Shown: piece after piece, positions 8,809 to 17,096 of the stretch
Position numbering within the stretch: the first letter of the stretch is position 1
Layout of the letters: the number at the start of each line of letters is the position of its first letter
Source: Streptomyces chattanoogensis
GTDB lineage: Bacteria; Actinomycetota; Actinomycetes; Streptomycetales; Streptomycetaceae
Length of the DNA: 64,000 bases
Assembly (NCBI RefSeq): GCF_001294335.1
Contig: NZ_LGKG01000135.1
Span: 76,615 to 140,614 of the forward strand
Reading direction: 5' to 3'
The notes under the pieces: model-generated
The model's database searches: none
What the model was told of the DNA's origin: nothing
What the model saw: the letters and a program-made list of their open reading frames with translations, nothing else
Position numbers and translations under genes: made by a program

Positions 8809-10445
8809 CCGCCGCAGCCGCCGCAGCCGCGCTCGCACCGGCCCGCGGCCCCCGTCATCTGGCGGGCACCGGCGCCCTGTTGCGGCTCGCACTGCGCCGC
8901 GACCGGGTGATGATCCCGGCCTGGGTGCTGGTCCTCGGGCTGGCCGTCGCCGCGATGGGCTCGTCCTTCGAGGCCCTGTACGACACCGCCGCCAAGCGCG
9001 CCGAGCTGGCCGCGTCGATGAACGCCAACACCTCGCTGCGCGCGCTGTACGGCCCGGTCTTCGGCGACACGATCGGCGGCCTGGTCGCCTGGCGGATGGT
9101 CAGCCTCGGCGCGGTCCTCGCCGCCGTGATGAGCCTGCTGATCGTCATACGGCACACCCGCGAGGAAGAGGAGACGGGGCGTCAGGAACTGCTCTCCGCT
9201 GCCATGGTGGGGCGCCGTGCGCCGCTCACCGCGGCGCTGCTCGCGGCCCTGATCGCCGATGCCGTGCTCGCGGTGCTGATCGGGGGCGGGCTGGCCGGGT
9301 CCGGGCAGCCGGCGGCCGGTTCGTTCGCGCTGGGGCTCGCCATCGGGGGCACGGGCATGCTCTTCGCGGGGCTGGCCGCCATCGCCGCGCAGCTCACCGA
9401 GAGCGCCCGGCCGGCCAAGGGCCTGACCGGCGCGACCCTCGGCCTCATGTTCACCCTGCGCGCCGCGGGCGACGCCGCCGCCCCCTCGGGATCCCCGCTC
9501 ACCTGGCTCTCCCCGATCGGCTGGGCCGAGAACGTCCGCGCCTACGCCGACGAACGCTGGTGGGCCCTCCTTCTTCCGCTCGCCGGTACCGCCCTGGCCG
9601 TTGCCGCCGCCTACGCCCTGACGGCCCGTCGCGACATCGGGATGAGCTTTCTGCCGGCCCGCCCCGGCCCGGCCCGCGCGCCCCGGTCGCTGAGCGGTCC
9701 GTTCGGCCTGGCCTGGCGGCTCCAGCGCACCACCCTGCTGGGCTGGACGCTCGGCTTCCTCTGCGCCGGCGGGATCTTCGGCGGTATCGCCAAGGGCGCC
9801 TCCGACCTGGTCGGCGGCAACCGCCAGGCCCTGGAGATCTTCCGTCGGATGGGCGGCCAGCAGGGCCTGACCGACGCCTTCCTGGCCACCATGACGGGAA
9901 TGCTGGGCATGGTCGCGGCGCTCTACGCGGCCGGTTCGGTGCTCCGGCTGCGCGGCGAGGAGACCGGCGACCGCGCCGAACCGGTCCTGGCAGGCGCCGT
10001 CGGCCGCCTCCGCTGGGCCTGCGGACACCTGGCCATCGCCTTCTTCGGCACGGTCGTGATCCTGGCCGCGGGCGGCCTGGCGCTGGGCATCAGCTACGGC
10101 ATCACCGCCGGTGACGTCACCGGACAGCTCGGCCGTGTGCTCGGCGCCGCGCTCTCCCAGACCCCCGCCGTCTGGGTCCTCGCCGCCCTGGCCGCCCTCG
10201 TCTACGGGGTGTTCCCGAAGGCGTCGACCGCCGTGTGGGCCGTGGTGGGCGGCTGCCTCGCCATCGGCTGGATCGGCCCGTCCCTGAAGTTCCCCCAGTG
10301 GGCGATGGACCTCTCCCCCTTCGGTCACCTCCCCAAGCTCCCCGGCGGCGAGGCCGCCGCGGCCCCGTTCCTCTGGCTGCTGGGCCTCTCGGTCCTCTTC
10401 CTCGCCGCGGGGCTGACGGGCCTCCGGCGGCGCGATATGGGCTGA
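8805..10445 (+). CDS. ABC-2-type exporter permease
   Basis: A 546-aa integral membrane protein with about twelve hydrophobic segments in two similar halves (each beginning with an LRLALRRDR- or [16 protein letters not shown] amphipathic stretch). This matches the large fused permeases described as polyketide-antibiotic exporter-like in actinomycetes. It works with the overlapping ATPase. The substrate is unknown; drugs or lipids are the likely range for the family. Confidence 0.9.
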   Translation: MTAAAAAAALAPARGPRHLAGTGALLRLALRRDRVMIPAWVLVLGLAVAAMGSSFEALYDTAAKRAELAASMNANTSLRALYGPVFGDTIGGLVAWRMVSLGAVLAAVMSLLIVIRHTREEEETGRQELLSAAMVGRRAPLTAALLAALIADAVLAVLIGGGLAGSGQPAAGSFALGLAIGGTGMLFAGLAAIAAQLTESARPAKGLTGATLGLMFTLRAAGDAAAPSGSPLTWLSPIGWAENVRAYADERWWALLLPLAGTALAVAAAYALTARRDIGMSFLPARPGPARAPRSLSGPFGLAWRLQRTTLLGWTLGFLCAGGIFGGIAKGASDLVGGNRQALEIFRRMGGQQGLTDAFLATMTGMLGMVAALYAAGSVLRLRGEETGDRAEPVLAGAVGRLRWACGHLAIAFFGTVVILAAGGLALGISYGITAGDVTGQLGRVLGAALSQTPAVWVLAALAALVYGVFPKASTAVWAVVGGCLAIGWIGPSLKFPQWAMDLSPFGHLPKLPGGEAAAAPFLWLLGLSVLFLAAGLTGLRRRDMG

Positions 10446-10500
10446 CCCTTCCGGGCCGCCCGGTCAGGGCACCCGGTCAGGGCCGCCGCCCCCCGAGGCG

Positions 10501-10536
10501 TGCGCCGCCGGAGCTGTAGCGGACTCCGGCGGCGCA
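10501..10536 (+). terminator. Terminator hairpin after the ABC operon
   Basis: A 13-bp perfect stem (10501-10513 with 10524-10536) around a 10-base loop, 56 bases past the permease stop; GC-rich without a strong T-run. Confidence 0.75.
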
Positions 10537-10700
10537 CTTCCGCCCCGCCGTCCAGCACACTCACCGCCCAACTGCCAGTGACGTTTCACCATTTCACCTG
10601 GCGGTGCGATAACCCGCAGTAACGCTAGAGCGATTTGTAGTCACACGGTTACTTTTCGTGTGCACGGCCGTGGTAACGGCCCAAGGCACCGGAGGGGTTC

Positions 10701-11165
10701 ATGCGACGCATCACCACCAGGATCGGCATGCTCGCGGCGGCTGCACTGCTCGCCGTCACAGCGGCCGGGCCCGCCCAGGGGGAGCAGGTACGTGGCGCCG
10801 CGCACCGCACCACGACCGAGCCGGCGGCCTACTTCGTGATGACCGACGTCACCGGCACGGAGTTCGTCGTCAGGCTCACCGAAGCGGACAAGATCCAGCA
10901 CGCACGGGACCTGCTGAGCGGTGCGACCACCTCGCGGCCGCACCTCATCGGCAGGATCGACAGGCGGCCCGCTCCGTACAACCCGCACTGGAGCTTCCAT
11001 TACCTCTCCGACACCGTCGACTTCTTCGACTTCGCCATCGAGGTGTGCGACGCCACGACGCCCTATGTCGAGGAGCATCTGGACGAGGCCGGCGGCGCCT
11101 TCCTCCCGGGCCTGATGTGGTGCCCGTGGTCGTCCCGTCTGGTGCGGGAGATCCACAAGGGCTGA
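10701..11165 (+). CDS. Secreted BP74-N-domain (calmodulin-binding-like) protein
   Basis: A 154-aa protein with a clear Sec signal peptide (MRRITTRIGMLAAAALLAVT, cleavage near AQG at about residue 27). The mature part, AYFVMTDVTGTEFVVRLTEA through WSFHYLSDTVDFFDFAIEVC to LMWCPWSSRLVREI, matches what I remember of the BP74 N-terminal domain, annotated in streptomycetes as calmodulin-binding protein after a Dictyostelium homologue. Two Cys residues (in IEVCD and MWCPW) could form a disulfide. The bacterial role is unknown. The 255-base upstream gap contains a terminator and presumably its own promoter. Confidence 0.8.
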   Translation: MRRITTRIGMLAAAALLAVTAAGPAQGEQVRGAAHRTTTEPAAYFVMTDVTGTEFVVRLTEADKIQHARDLLSGATTSRPHLIGRIDRRPAPYNPHWSFHYLSDTVDFFDFAIEVCDATTPYVEEHLDEAGGAFLPGLMWCPWSSRLVREIHKG

Positions 11166-11199
11166 CCGGGACCGGAGGTCCGGGGGCCGGCCGGTCCGG

Positions 11200-11856
11200 T
11201 CAGCCCCCGGGCGTCACCAGCCGCGCCTCGTACGCGAACACCGCCGCCTGCGTCCGGTCGCGCAGCCCCAGCTTCACCAGTATTCGGCTGACATGCGTCT
11301 TCACTGTGGATTCCGCGACGACCAGCTGCTCGGCGATCTCGCCGTTCGACAGCCCCTGGGCGACCAGGACCAGGACCTCCGTCTCCCGTTCCGTCAGGTC
11401 GCCGATGCGTTCCTGGGCGGGGGCGCGCGGGGTGCCCAGACGGGAGAACTCGGAGATCAGGCGCTTGGTGACGGTGGGGGCGAGCAGCGCCTCGCCGGAG
11501 GCGACGATGCGGACGCCCTCGGCGAGCTGGCCGGCCGAGGCGTCCTTGAGCAGGAAGCCGCTGGCTCCGGCGCGCAGCGCTTGGTAGACGTATTCGTCCA
11601 GGTCGAAGGTGGTCAGGACGAGGACCTTGGCATCGGCGTCGGCGGCGACGATCTCGCGGGTCGCCTCCAGGCCGTTCATCTCCGGCATCCGGATGTCCAT
11701 CAGGACGACGTCCGGCTTGAGCTCGGCGACCCTGTGCACCGCCTGGCGGCCGTCGACGGCCTCCCCGACGACCTCGATGTCCGGCATGGCGTTGAGGAGG
11801 ACGGAGAAGCCCTCGCGGACCATCACCTGGTCGTCGACGATCAGTACGCGAATCAT
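11200..11856 (-). CDS. NarL/FixJ-type response regulator
   Basis: A 218-aa protein: receiver domain with VLIVDDQVMVREG, phospho-Asp in DVVLMDIRMPEMNG, Thr in VLVLTTFDLDEYVY and Lys in GFLLKDASAG; C-terminal LuxR helix-turn-helix (LTERETEVLVLVAQGLSNGE). Its start overlaps the histidine kinase stop by four bases. Typical of the DesR-like streptomycete group; the output genes are not evident. Confidence 0.95.
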   Translation of the reverse strand: MIRVLIVDDQVMVREGFSVLLNAMPDIEVVGEAVDGRQAVHRVAELKPDVVLMDIRMPEMNGLEATREIVAADADAKVLVLTTFDLDEYVYQALRAGASGFLLKDASAGQLAEGVRIVASGEALLAPTVTKRLISEFSRLGTPRAPAQERIGDLTERETEVLVLVAQGLSNGEIAEQLVVAESTVKTHVSRILVKLGLRDRTQAAVFAYEARLVTPGG

Positions 11857-13211
11857 GCGGTGGCCTCCTGCGCGGCCTTCGCCACGGGTATGAACGCGGC
11901 GACCTCGAACCCGCCGTCCTCGGTGTGGTCGGCGGTCATCTCCCCGCCCAGCATCTGCACCCGCTCACGCATGCCCAGCACGCCGTGGCCGGCACCCGGG
12001 GACGGCTTGGCCAGACGGCTGGGGGCGCCGTTGACGATCCGCAGCCCGAGCCCGCCCAGGACATAGGAGATCTCCACCCGGGCGTCGGCCCCCGGCGCAT
12101 GCCGGAGCGTGTTGCTCAGCGCCTCCTGCACGATCCGGTAGGCGGAGAGCTCCACCCCCTGCGGCAGCGGTCGGGGTGCGCCGGTGATCACCGCCTCGAC
12201 GGTCAGGCCCGCGCTGCGGACGCTGTCGTACAGCGAGCCGAGGCTCGCCAGGGTCGGCTGCGGGGCCTCCGGGTCGCTCTCGGCGAACGCATCCGGGTCC
12301 TCGGAGCGGACCACGCCCAGGATGCGGCGCAGCTCGGTGAGCGCGGCCACGGCGTTCTCCCGGATCGTCGCGAAGGAGGTGGCGAGCTCCGGCGGGGTGT
12401 CCTTGACGCGGTACGGGGCGGCCTCGGCCTGGATGGCTATGACCGACATATGGTGCGCGACGACATCGTGCAGCTCACGGGCGATGGTGGCGCGCTCCTC
12501 CAGGAGGGTGCGCCGGGAGCGCTCCTCGGCGGTGGCGGTCTGTGTCGCGACGACCTGCTGGCGCTCCTCGCGCCAGGCCCGTATCGCCGCCGCGGAGATC
12601 AGGACCACGCCGAAGAAGATCGCCAACGGCGGAAGGCTGTCCAGGCTCGTGCCGAGGAAGGCCGCGCCCACCGGCGCCAGGGTGAAGGTGATCGCCCACA
12701 TCTCCACCGCCAGCCGGGGCCTGGTGCGCAGCACCACCAGCGTCATCACGGCGAGGTGGGTGAGCAGGGCGCCGGCCGTCAGGCCGCTGCCGTACGGCAT
12801 GACGGAAGCGATGGCCGTCGACACGACGAGCGCGAACAGCGACAGCCAGAAGGCGCCCACCGGCCGGAAGAGCGTGACCACCGGTGGCAGGGCCACCAGC
12901 AGCGACAGGACCGAAAAGATGCCCATGTCGTAGGCCATGCCCACAGTGGCCAGGAGGACGAACACGGAGCACAGCACGACGATCAGGTGCGGCAGCCAGC
13001 GCGCCCAGTGCCGTATCCGCTCCGGCAGCCACGGCACCCATCGGGAGACCTTGGCGTCCTCCAGCGGCGGCATCGGTCGGAAGGCGAAGGCATCGACGAA
13101 CAGATCCTGACGCAGCCGGTGGACCGCGCCACTGGCTATCCGGGCCTCTGAGCGAAGGGTGCTCTGCGTCTGGGACGTGTCGTTCGTCGACGTCTGGTTC
13201 GTCTGGTTCAC
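11853..13211 (-). CDS. Sensor histidine kinase (HisKA_3 type)
   Basis: About 452 aa if the GTG at 13211 is used (VNQTNQTSTNDTSQ, a polar N-terminus). No good ribosome site is visible, so the start could lie further in, for example near MPPLEDAKVS. Six or so hydrophobic segments follow (such as PHLIVVLCSVFVLLATVGM). The phospho-His is in ATIARELHDVVAHHMSVIAI, and ATP-binding elements VQEALSNTLRHAP and GHGVLGMRERVQMLGG are present. Cognate to the overlapping response regulator. Confidence 0.9.
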   Translation of the reverse strand: MNQTNQTSTNDTSQTQSTLRSEARIASGAVHRLRQDLFVDAFAFRPMPPLEDAKVSRWVPWLPERIRHWARWLPHLIVVLCSVFVLLATVGMAYDMGIFSVLSLLVALPPVVTLFRPVGAFWLSLFALVVSTAIASVMPYGSGLTAGALLTHLAVMTLVVLRTRPRLAVEMWAITFTLAPVGAAFLGTSLDSLPPLAIFFGVVLISAAAIRAWREERQQVVATQTATAEERSRRTLLEERATIARELHDVVAHHMSVIAIQAEAAPYRVKDTPPELATSFATIRENAVAALTELRRILGVVRSEDPDAFAESDPEAPQPTLASLGSLYDSVRSAGLTVEAVITGAPRPLPQGVELSAYRIVQEALSNTLRHAPGADARVEISYVLGGLGLRIVNGAPSRLAKPSPGAGHGVLGMRERVQMLGGEMTADHTEDGGFEVAAFIPVAKAAQEATA

Positions 13212-13299
13212 GAAGACAACGGTAAGCAAGGGCGGCCGTCCCGGCGTCCGCTCCGGCGCGTATCTTCCGTCTCCCCCACAGGTACTACGCGCACGGGAC

Positions 13300-14157
13300 C
13301 TAGGAGCGTGGGTGGAGGAGACCGAGGAGGGTGCGGCAGGCCGCGCTGCCCGGGGTGACCGGCGCGTAATGCCCGACTCCGGCCAGTTCACGCAGGTCAG
13401 CAGCGGGGTTCGCGGCGACGTAGCGGCGGGAGATGTCCAGCGGAACGTCCCGGTCGTCGGTGCCGTGCAGGATCGTGACGGGGACGCCGGGGGGCGGCGG
13501 GTGGCGCAGCGGGTCGGCCGCGGCGAGCCGCTCCCCGAAACCGGCGTCGTCGGTCCCGTCATCGCCGTCGGATCCGTCACCGTCGTCGGTCCCGTCACCG
13601 CCCAGCAGCTCGGCGACCGCGCCGCCGCTCAGCCCCAGCTCATGGGCGCGGGCGAGATCGGCGACCGGCGAGACGGCCAGCACCCGGGTGACCGGGCTGC
13701 CGGGGCGGGCGGCGGCGAGCAGGGCGAGATGGCCGCCCGCGGAGTGCCCGAGGAGGACGAGGCCACGGTCCGACCCGGCCCCGCCGGAGGCCGCGTCATC
13801 CGCCCGCGCCCCGGCTGCCTCGTGCTCCCGTGCCGCGTACGCCACCGCGTCGACCGCCGCAGCCACGTCCTCGAACGTCCCCGGCGCGCCCCCGCCCGCC
13901 CCCACCCGGCGGTACTCGGCAAGGGCGACCGGCAGCCCCCGCCCGGCCAGTTCGGCGGCGAGCGGGGAGAGATGACGGCGGTCGTAGGCGGCGCGCCAGA
14001 AGCCGCCGTGCAGGAGGACAACCGGCGGGCCGGACGCCCGCCCCCACGGCCCGTACAGGTCCACGACCTGGTCGGGATGCGCCCCGTACGCCACCGTCCG
14101 GACCGGCGCCACCGGGGCGAGCCCCAGCAGCGCCGACTCCTCGTCGTGTGCGCTCAC
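13300..14157 (-). CDS. Alpha/beta hydrolase, probable kynurenine formamidase
   Basis: A 285-aa alpha/beta hydrolase. The oxyanion-hole motif VVLLHGGFWRAAYD, the nucleophile elbow LLGHSAGGHLALL and the C-terminal TILHGTDDRDVPL / VGHYAP give the expected Ser-Asp-His triad. HGGFW with GHSAGGHLA is typical of arylformamidases. GTG start at 14157 overlaps the kynureninase stop by four bases, which supports the step between tryptophan dioxygenase and kynureninase (hydrolysis of N-formylkynurenine). An acidic Asp/Gly-rich insertion (about residues 202-222) is unusual. Could be another esterase, but context favours this role. Confidence 0.75.
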   Translation of the reverse strand: MSAHDEESALLGLAPVAPVRTVAYGAHPDQVVDLYGPWGRASGPPVVLLHGGFWRAAYDRRHLSPLAAELAGRGLPVALAEYRRVGAGGGAPGTFEDVAAAVDAVAYAAREHEAAGARADDAASGGAGSDRGLVLLGHSAGGHLALLAAARPGSPVTRVLAVSPVADLARAHELGLSGGAVAELLGGDGTDDGDGSDGDDGTDDAGFGERLAAADPLRHPPPPGVPVTILHGTDDRDVPLDISRRYVAANPAADLRELAGVGHYAPVTPGSAACRTLLGLLHPRS

Positions 14158-15461
14158 CCGCCGGCCCCGGCCGTCCGCGGGTCCTGCTCGGGCAGCGCCC
14201 GCAGCACCTCGCCCAGCACCCACGCCGCCCGCTCCGCGTCCGCGAAGGAGGTGTAGAGCGGGGTGAAGCCGAAGCGCAGCACATCGGGCTTGCGGAAGTC
14301 GCCGACCACCCCGCGCCGGATCAGCTCGGTCATCACCTCGGCGGCACCGGAACACTCCAGCGACACCTGGCTTCCGCGCCGGCCGTGGTCGTACGGCGTG
14401 ATCGAGCGGACCCGGCCGGGCGGCACGTAGGCGGCGACGCAGTCGAGGAAGAAGTCGGTCAGGGCGAGGCTCTTGGTGCGGACGTCCTCGAGGCTGACGC
14501 CGTCCCAGACATCCAGCGCCGTCTCGAGGGCGAGCAGCGACAGGATGTCCGGGGTGCCGACCCGGCCACGGACGATGCCGTCGGCAGGGGCGTAGTCGGG
14601 GGCCATCCCGAACGGCTCGGCGTGCGAGTTCCAGCCGGGCAGCGGCGAGTCGAAGCGGTCCTGGAGGCTCTCGCGCACATAGAGATACGCGGGCGAACCG
14701 GGCCCGCCGTTGAGGTACTTGTAGGTGCAGCCGACGGCCAGGTCGACGCCGTACCGCTCCACTTCGACCGGCAGCGCACCGGCGCTGTGGCACAGATCCC
14801 AGACGGCGAGCGCGCCGGCGGAGTGCAGTGCGGTGGTGATGCCGGGAAGGTCGTTGAGCTCTCCGGTGCGGTAGTCGACGTGGTTCACCAGCGCGAGCGC
14901 CGTCCTCTCGGTGACCTCGTCGGCAATCCGCGTGGGCTCGACCGGGCGGACCGCAAGGCCCGTCATCCGGGCCGCCGACCTGGCGATATAGCCGTCGGTC
15001 GGGAACGTCGTGGCATCGACGAGGATCTCCGTACAGCCCTTCCCGGCCATCCGGATGCCGCCGACCACGGCCTTGAAGACATTGACGCTGGTGGAGTCGC
15101 CGACCACGACCCGGCCGGGCGACGCCCCGATGAGCGGTGCGATCTTGTCGCCGATCCGCTCGGGCGCGGTCCACCAGCCGGACTCGTCCCACGAGCGGAT
15201 GCGCATCTCGCCCCACTCGCGGGAGATCACGTCGGCTATCCGGCCGGGCACCGCGCGGGGCAGCGCGCCGAGCGAATTGCCGTCGAGGTACACCCCCGCA
15301 TCGCCGGATGCACGATCGGACGGAGCGTCCAGGACGAAGCGGTCACGGATCGTCGCGCCGAGCGGGTCGGCGGCATCCAGCTGCCCGGCCTGGGCGGCAT
15401 GGTCGCGGGCCTCGGGAACACCGGTGGCCGCGGGGGTCTCGTTTTCAGGGGTCTCAGACAT
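14154..15461 (-). CDS. kynU: Kynureninase
   Basis: A 435-aa PLP enzyme cleaving kynurenine to anthranilate and alanine. Typical segments are YLDGNSLG near the N-terminus, VVGDSTSVNVFKAV (phosphate-binding), NHVDYRTGELND, WDLCHSAGALPVE (Asp to the pyridinium N) and CTYKYLNGGPGSPAYLYV (Schiff-base Lys). Start at ATG 15461 (MSETPENE); upstream residues in the longer frame are not family-like. Its 5' end overlaps kynA by eight bases and its 3' end overlaps the hydrolase by four, forming one operon. Confidence 0.95.
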   Translation of the reverse strand: MSETPENETPAATGVPEARDHAAQAGQLDAADPLGATIRDRFVLDAPSDRASGDAGVYLDGNSLGALPRAVPGRIADVISREWGEMRIRSWDESGWWTAPERIGDKIAPLIGASPGRVVVGDSTSVNVFKAVVGGIRMAGKGCTEILVDATTFPTDGYIARSAARMTGLAVRPVEPTRIADEVTERTALALVNHVDYRTGELNDLPGITTALHSAGALAVWDLCHSAGALPVEVERYGVDLAVGCTYKYLNGGPGSPAYLYVRESLQDRFDSPLPGWNSHAEPFGMAPDYAPADGIVRGRVGTPDILSLLALETALDVWDGVSLEDVRTKSLALTDFFLDCVAAYVPPGRVRSITPYDHGRRGSQVSLECSGAAEVMTELIRRGVVGDFRKPDVLRFGFTPLYTSFADAERAAWVLGEVLRALPEQDPRTAGAGG

Positions 15462-16380
15462 GGCTGCGCGCCGTCCACAGCTCGGGGAACACGTTCTTAC
15501 GGGCCCGCTTCTCCAGCCAGGCCACGCCCGCGGAGCCGCCGGTGCCCATCTTCGAGCCCATCGCACGCCGGGTCGCGACCAAATGGTCGTTGCGCCAGCG
15601 CCACACCAGCTCGCCGACATCGGTCAACGCCTCGCCGAGGCGGACCAGTTCGGACTCCTGCGGACCGGCGTATATCTCGGCCCAGACGGCCTCGACGGCC
15701 GCGTCCGGCTCGTAGCGCAGCGCCGGATCCCGCTGGAGCACGGCCTCCGGAATCGCATAGCCGCGGTGTGCGAGCAGCCGCAGCACCTCGTCCCACAAGC
15801 TCGGCTCCTGCAGCGCCTTCTCCAGCTCGGCGTACTCGCGCGGTGCGCCGCGGTGCGGCACCAGCATCGACGCGGACTTCTCGCCGAGCAGGAACTCCAT
15901 CCGCCGGTACATCGCGGACTGGAATCCGGAGCCCTCGCCGAGCGCGTCGCGATAGGCGTTGAACTGCTCCGGGGTCAGCCGGGCGAGCGGCTTCCAGGAG
16001 GCGTTCAGCGCTTCCAGCTCGTACATGGAGCGGCGCAGCGCGTCCATGGCCACCGTCAGCTCATCGCGGCGCAACGCCTCGGCGGCGGTGGTCCATTCGT
16101 GGACGATCACCGTGAACCACAGCTCCATGACCTGGGTCGTGACCAGGAAGGCCATCTCGCCGGGGTCGTCCGAGAGCGGCTGCTGGAGGTGGGTGAGGAC
16201 GCTGGCCTTGACGTAGTCCTCGTACGGGGTCGTGGTGGTGCTGCCGATGCTCAGATCGGGGGCGAACGGCGCGTCCGATGCGGTTTCACGTGAAACCGGC
16301 ACTGTTTCACGTGAAACCGTGCCGCCGCTCGCGGCGGGAGAGCCGGATTCGGCCGGAGAATGCGGAGAAAGCTGCGACAT
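15454..16380 (-). CDS. kynA: Tryptophan 2,3-dioxygenase
   Basis: A 308-aa heme dioxygenase opening the indole ring of tryptophan to N-formylkynurenine. Family landmarks are YVKASVLTHLQQP, EMAFLVTTQVMELWFTVIVHEW (proximal region), EQFNAYRDALGEGSGFQS, and the C-terminal LVWRWRNDHLVATRRAMGSK and GTGGSAGVAWL. The first 40 residues are a non-conserved extension with a doubled VSRET pentapeptide, because two parS DNA sites lie within the coding sequence there. Start ATG with GAGGAG upstream. First gene of the kynA-kynU-hydrolase operon. Confidence 0.96.
   Translation of the reverse strand: MSQLSPHSPAESGSPAASGGTVSRETVPVSRETASDAPFAPDLSIGSTTTTPYEDYVKASVLTHLQQPLSDDPGEMAFLVTTQVMELWFTVIVHEWTTAAEALRRDELTVAMDALRRSMYELEALNASWKPLARLTPEQFNAYRDALGEGSGFQSAMYRRMEFLLGEKSASMLVPHRGAPREYAELEKALQEPSLWDEVLRLLAHRGYAIPEAVLQRDPALRYEPDAAVEAVWAEIYAGPQESELVRLGEALTDVGELVWRWRNDHLVATRRAMGSKMGTGGSAGVAWLEKRARKNVFPELWTARSHV
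16283..16296. promoter_or_regulatory. parS: parS site 1 (ParB centromere), inside kynA
   Basis: Exact GTTTCACGTGAAAC, extended to an 18-bp palindrome by flanking CG..CG bases (16281-16298). This is the ParB-binding consensus known from Streptomyces and other bacteria. It lies within the codons of the non-conserved kynA N-terminus. Confidence 0.95.
16304..16317. promoter_or_regulatory. parS: parS site 2 (ParB centromere), inside kynA
   Basis: A second exact GTTTCACGTGAAAC whose centre is 21 bp from site 1, i.e. two helical turns on the same DNA face, which would place two ParB dimers side by side. Confidence 0.95.
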
Positions 16381-16509
16381 GAGGGACTCCTCAGGTGCGA
16401 ACTACCGGGTAGCGGTCCGCTCCTTCCTTGTCGGCTTGGGAGCCCCGGTCCCCTCGGGCGTGGAATCACCAGGCCCACTGAAATCATCCGTGCTGTTCTC
16501 CGGCCGCGC

Positions 16510-16541
16510 AAGGGCCGACCGCGATCACGCGGCCGGCCCTT
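16510..16541 (-). terminator. Terminator hairpin after the DUF3151 gene
   Basis: A 14-base stem with one mismatch (16510-16523 with 16528-16541) around ATCA, 22 bases beyond the stop of the DUF3151 gene. The 130 bases between it and kynA presumably hold the kynA promoter; no consensus stands out. Confidence 0.7.
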
Positions 16542-16562
16542 CGAGATCTCCGTCGGCCGACG

Positions 16563-16976
16563 TCAGGACAGCGTGTCGGCCGCGGTCGGCGAAGAGTCGC
16601 GCAGGAATGTCGTGCAGCGCTCGTACTCCTCCTGCTCGCCGATCGCCTGCGCGGCGCGGGCGAGGGCGTGCAACGCGCGCAGGAAGCCGCGGTTGGGCTC
16701 ATGCTCGAACGGCACCGGGCCGTGGCCCTTCCAGCCGGCCCGGCGCAGCGCGTCCAGGCCACGGTGGTAGCCGGTGCGGGCGTAGGCGTAGGACTCGACG
16801 GTCCGGCCCCCCTGGAATGCGTCGTCCGCGAGCTGCGCCCAGGCCAGCGAGGAGGTCGGGTACTTCGCGGCGACATCGGACGGCGCCGTGCCCGCAGCGA
16901 GCAGCTCGCGGGGCTCGGGGTCGTCGGGCAGATGGGTCGGGGGCGGTCCCCCGAGCAGATTCTCGTGAATGGCCAT
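16563..16976 (-). CDS. DUF3151 protein
   Basis: A 137-aa soluble protein, MAIHENLLGGPPPTHLPDD at the start and DVAAKYPTSSLAWAQLADDA, YAYARTGYHRGLDALRRAGW and NRGFLRALHALARAAQAIGE through the body. This is the actinobacterial DUF3151 family as I remember it, a helical, TPR-like repeat pattern of unknown role. In streptomycetes it is commonly found near fba and kynA, as here. Confidence 0.85.
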   Translation of the reverse strand: MAIHENLLGGPPPTHLPDDPEPRELLAAGTAPSDVAAKYPTSSLAWAQLADDAFQGGRTVESYAYARTGYHRGLDALRRAGWKGHGPVPFEHEPNRGFLRALHALARAAQAIGEQEEYERCTTFLRDSSPTAADTLS

Positions 16977-17096
16977 GTCTTAAGTCTGCCAAGCGCCGCG
17001 CTGTGCTTCCTCCCCACGTCGTCGGCTGATGTGCCGCGGGGCTCCTTCGCCGCTCTTCCCGGGACCGGCGTGCGGCTGTCACATGCGGTGACGGCC

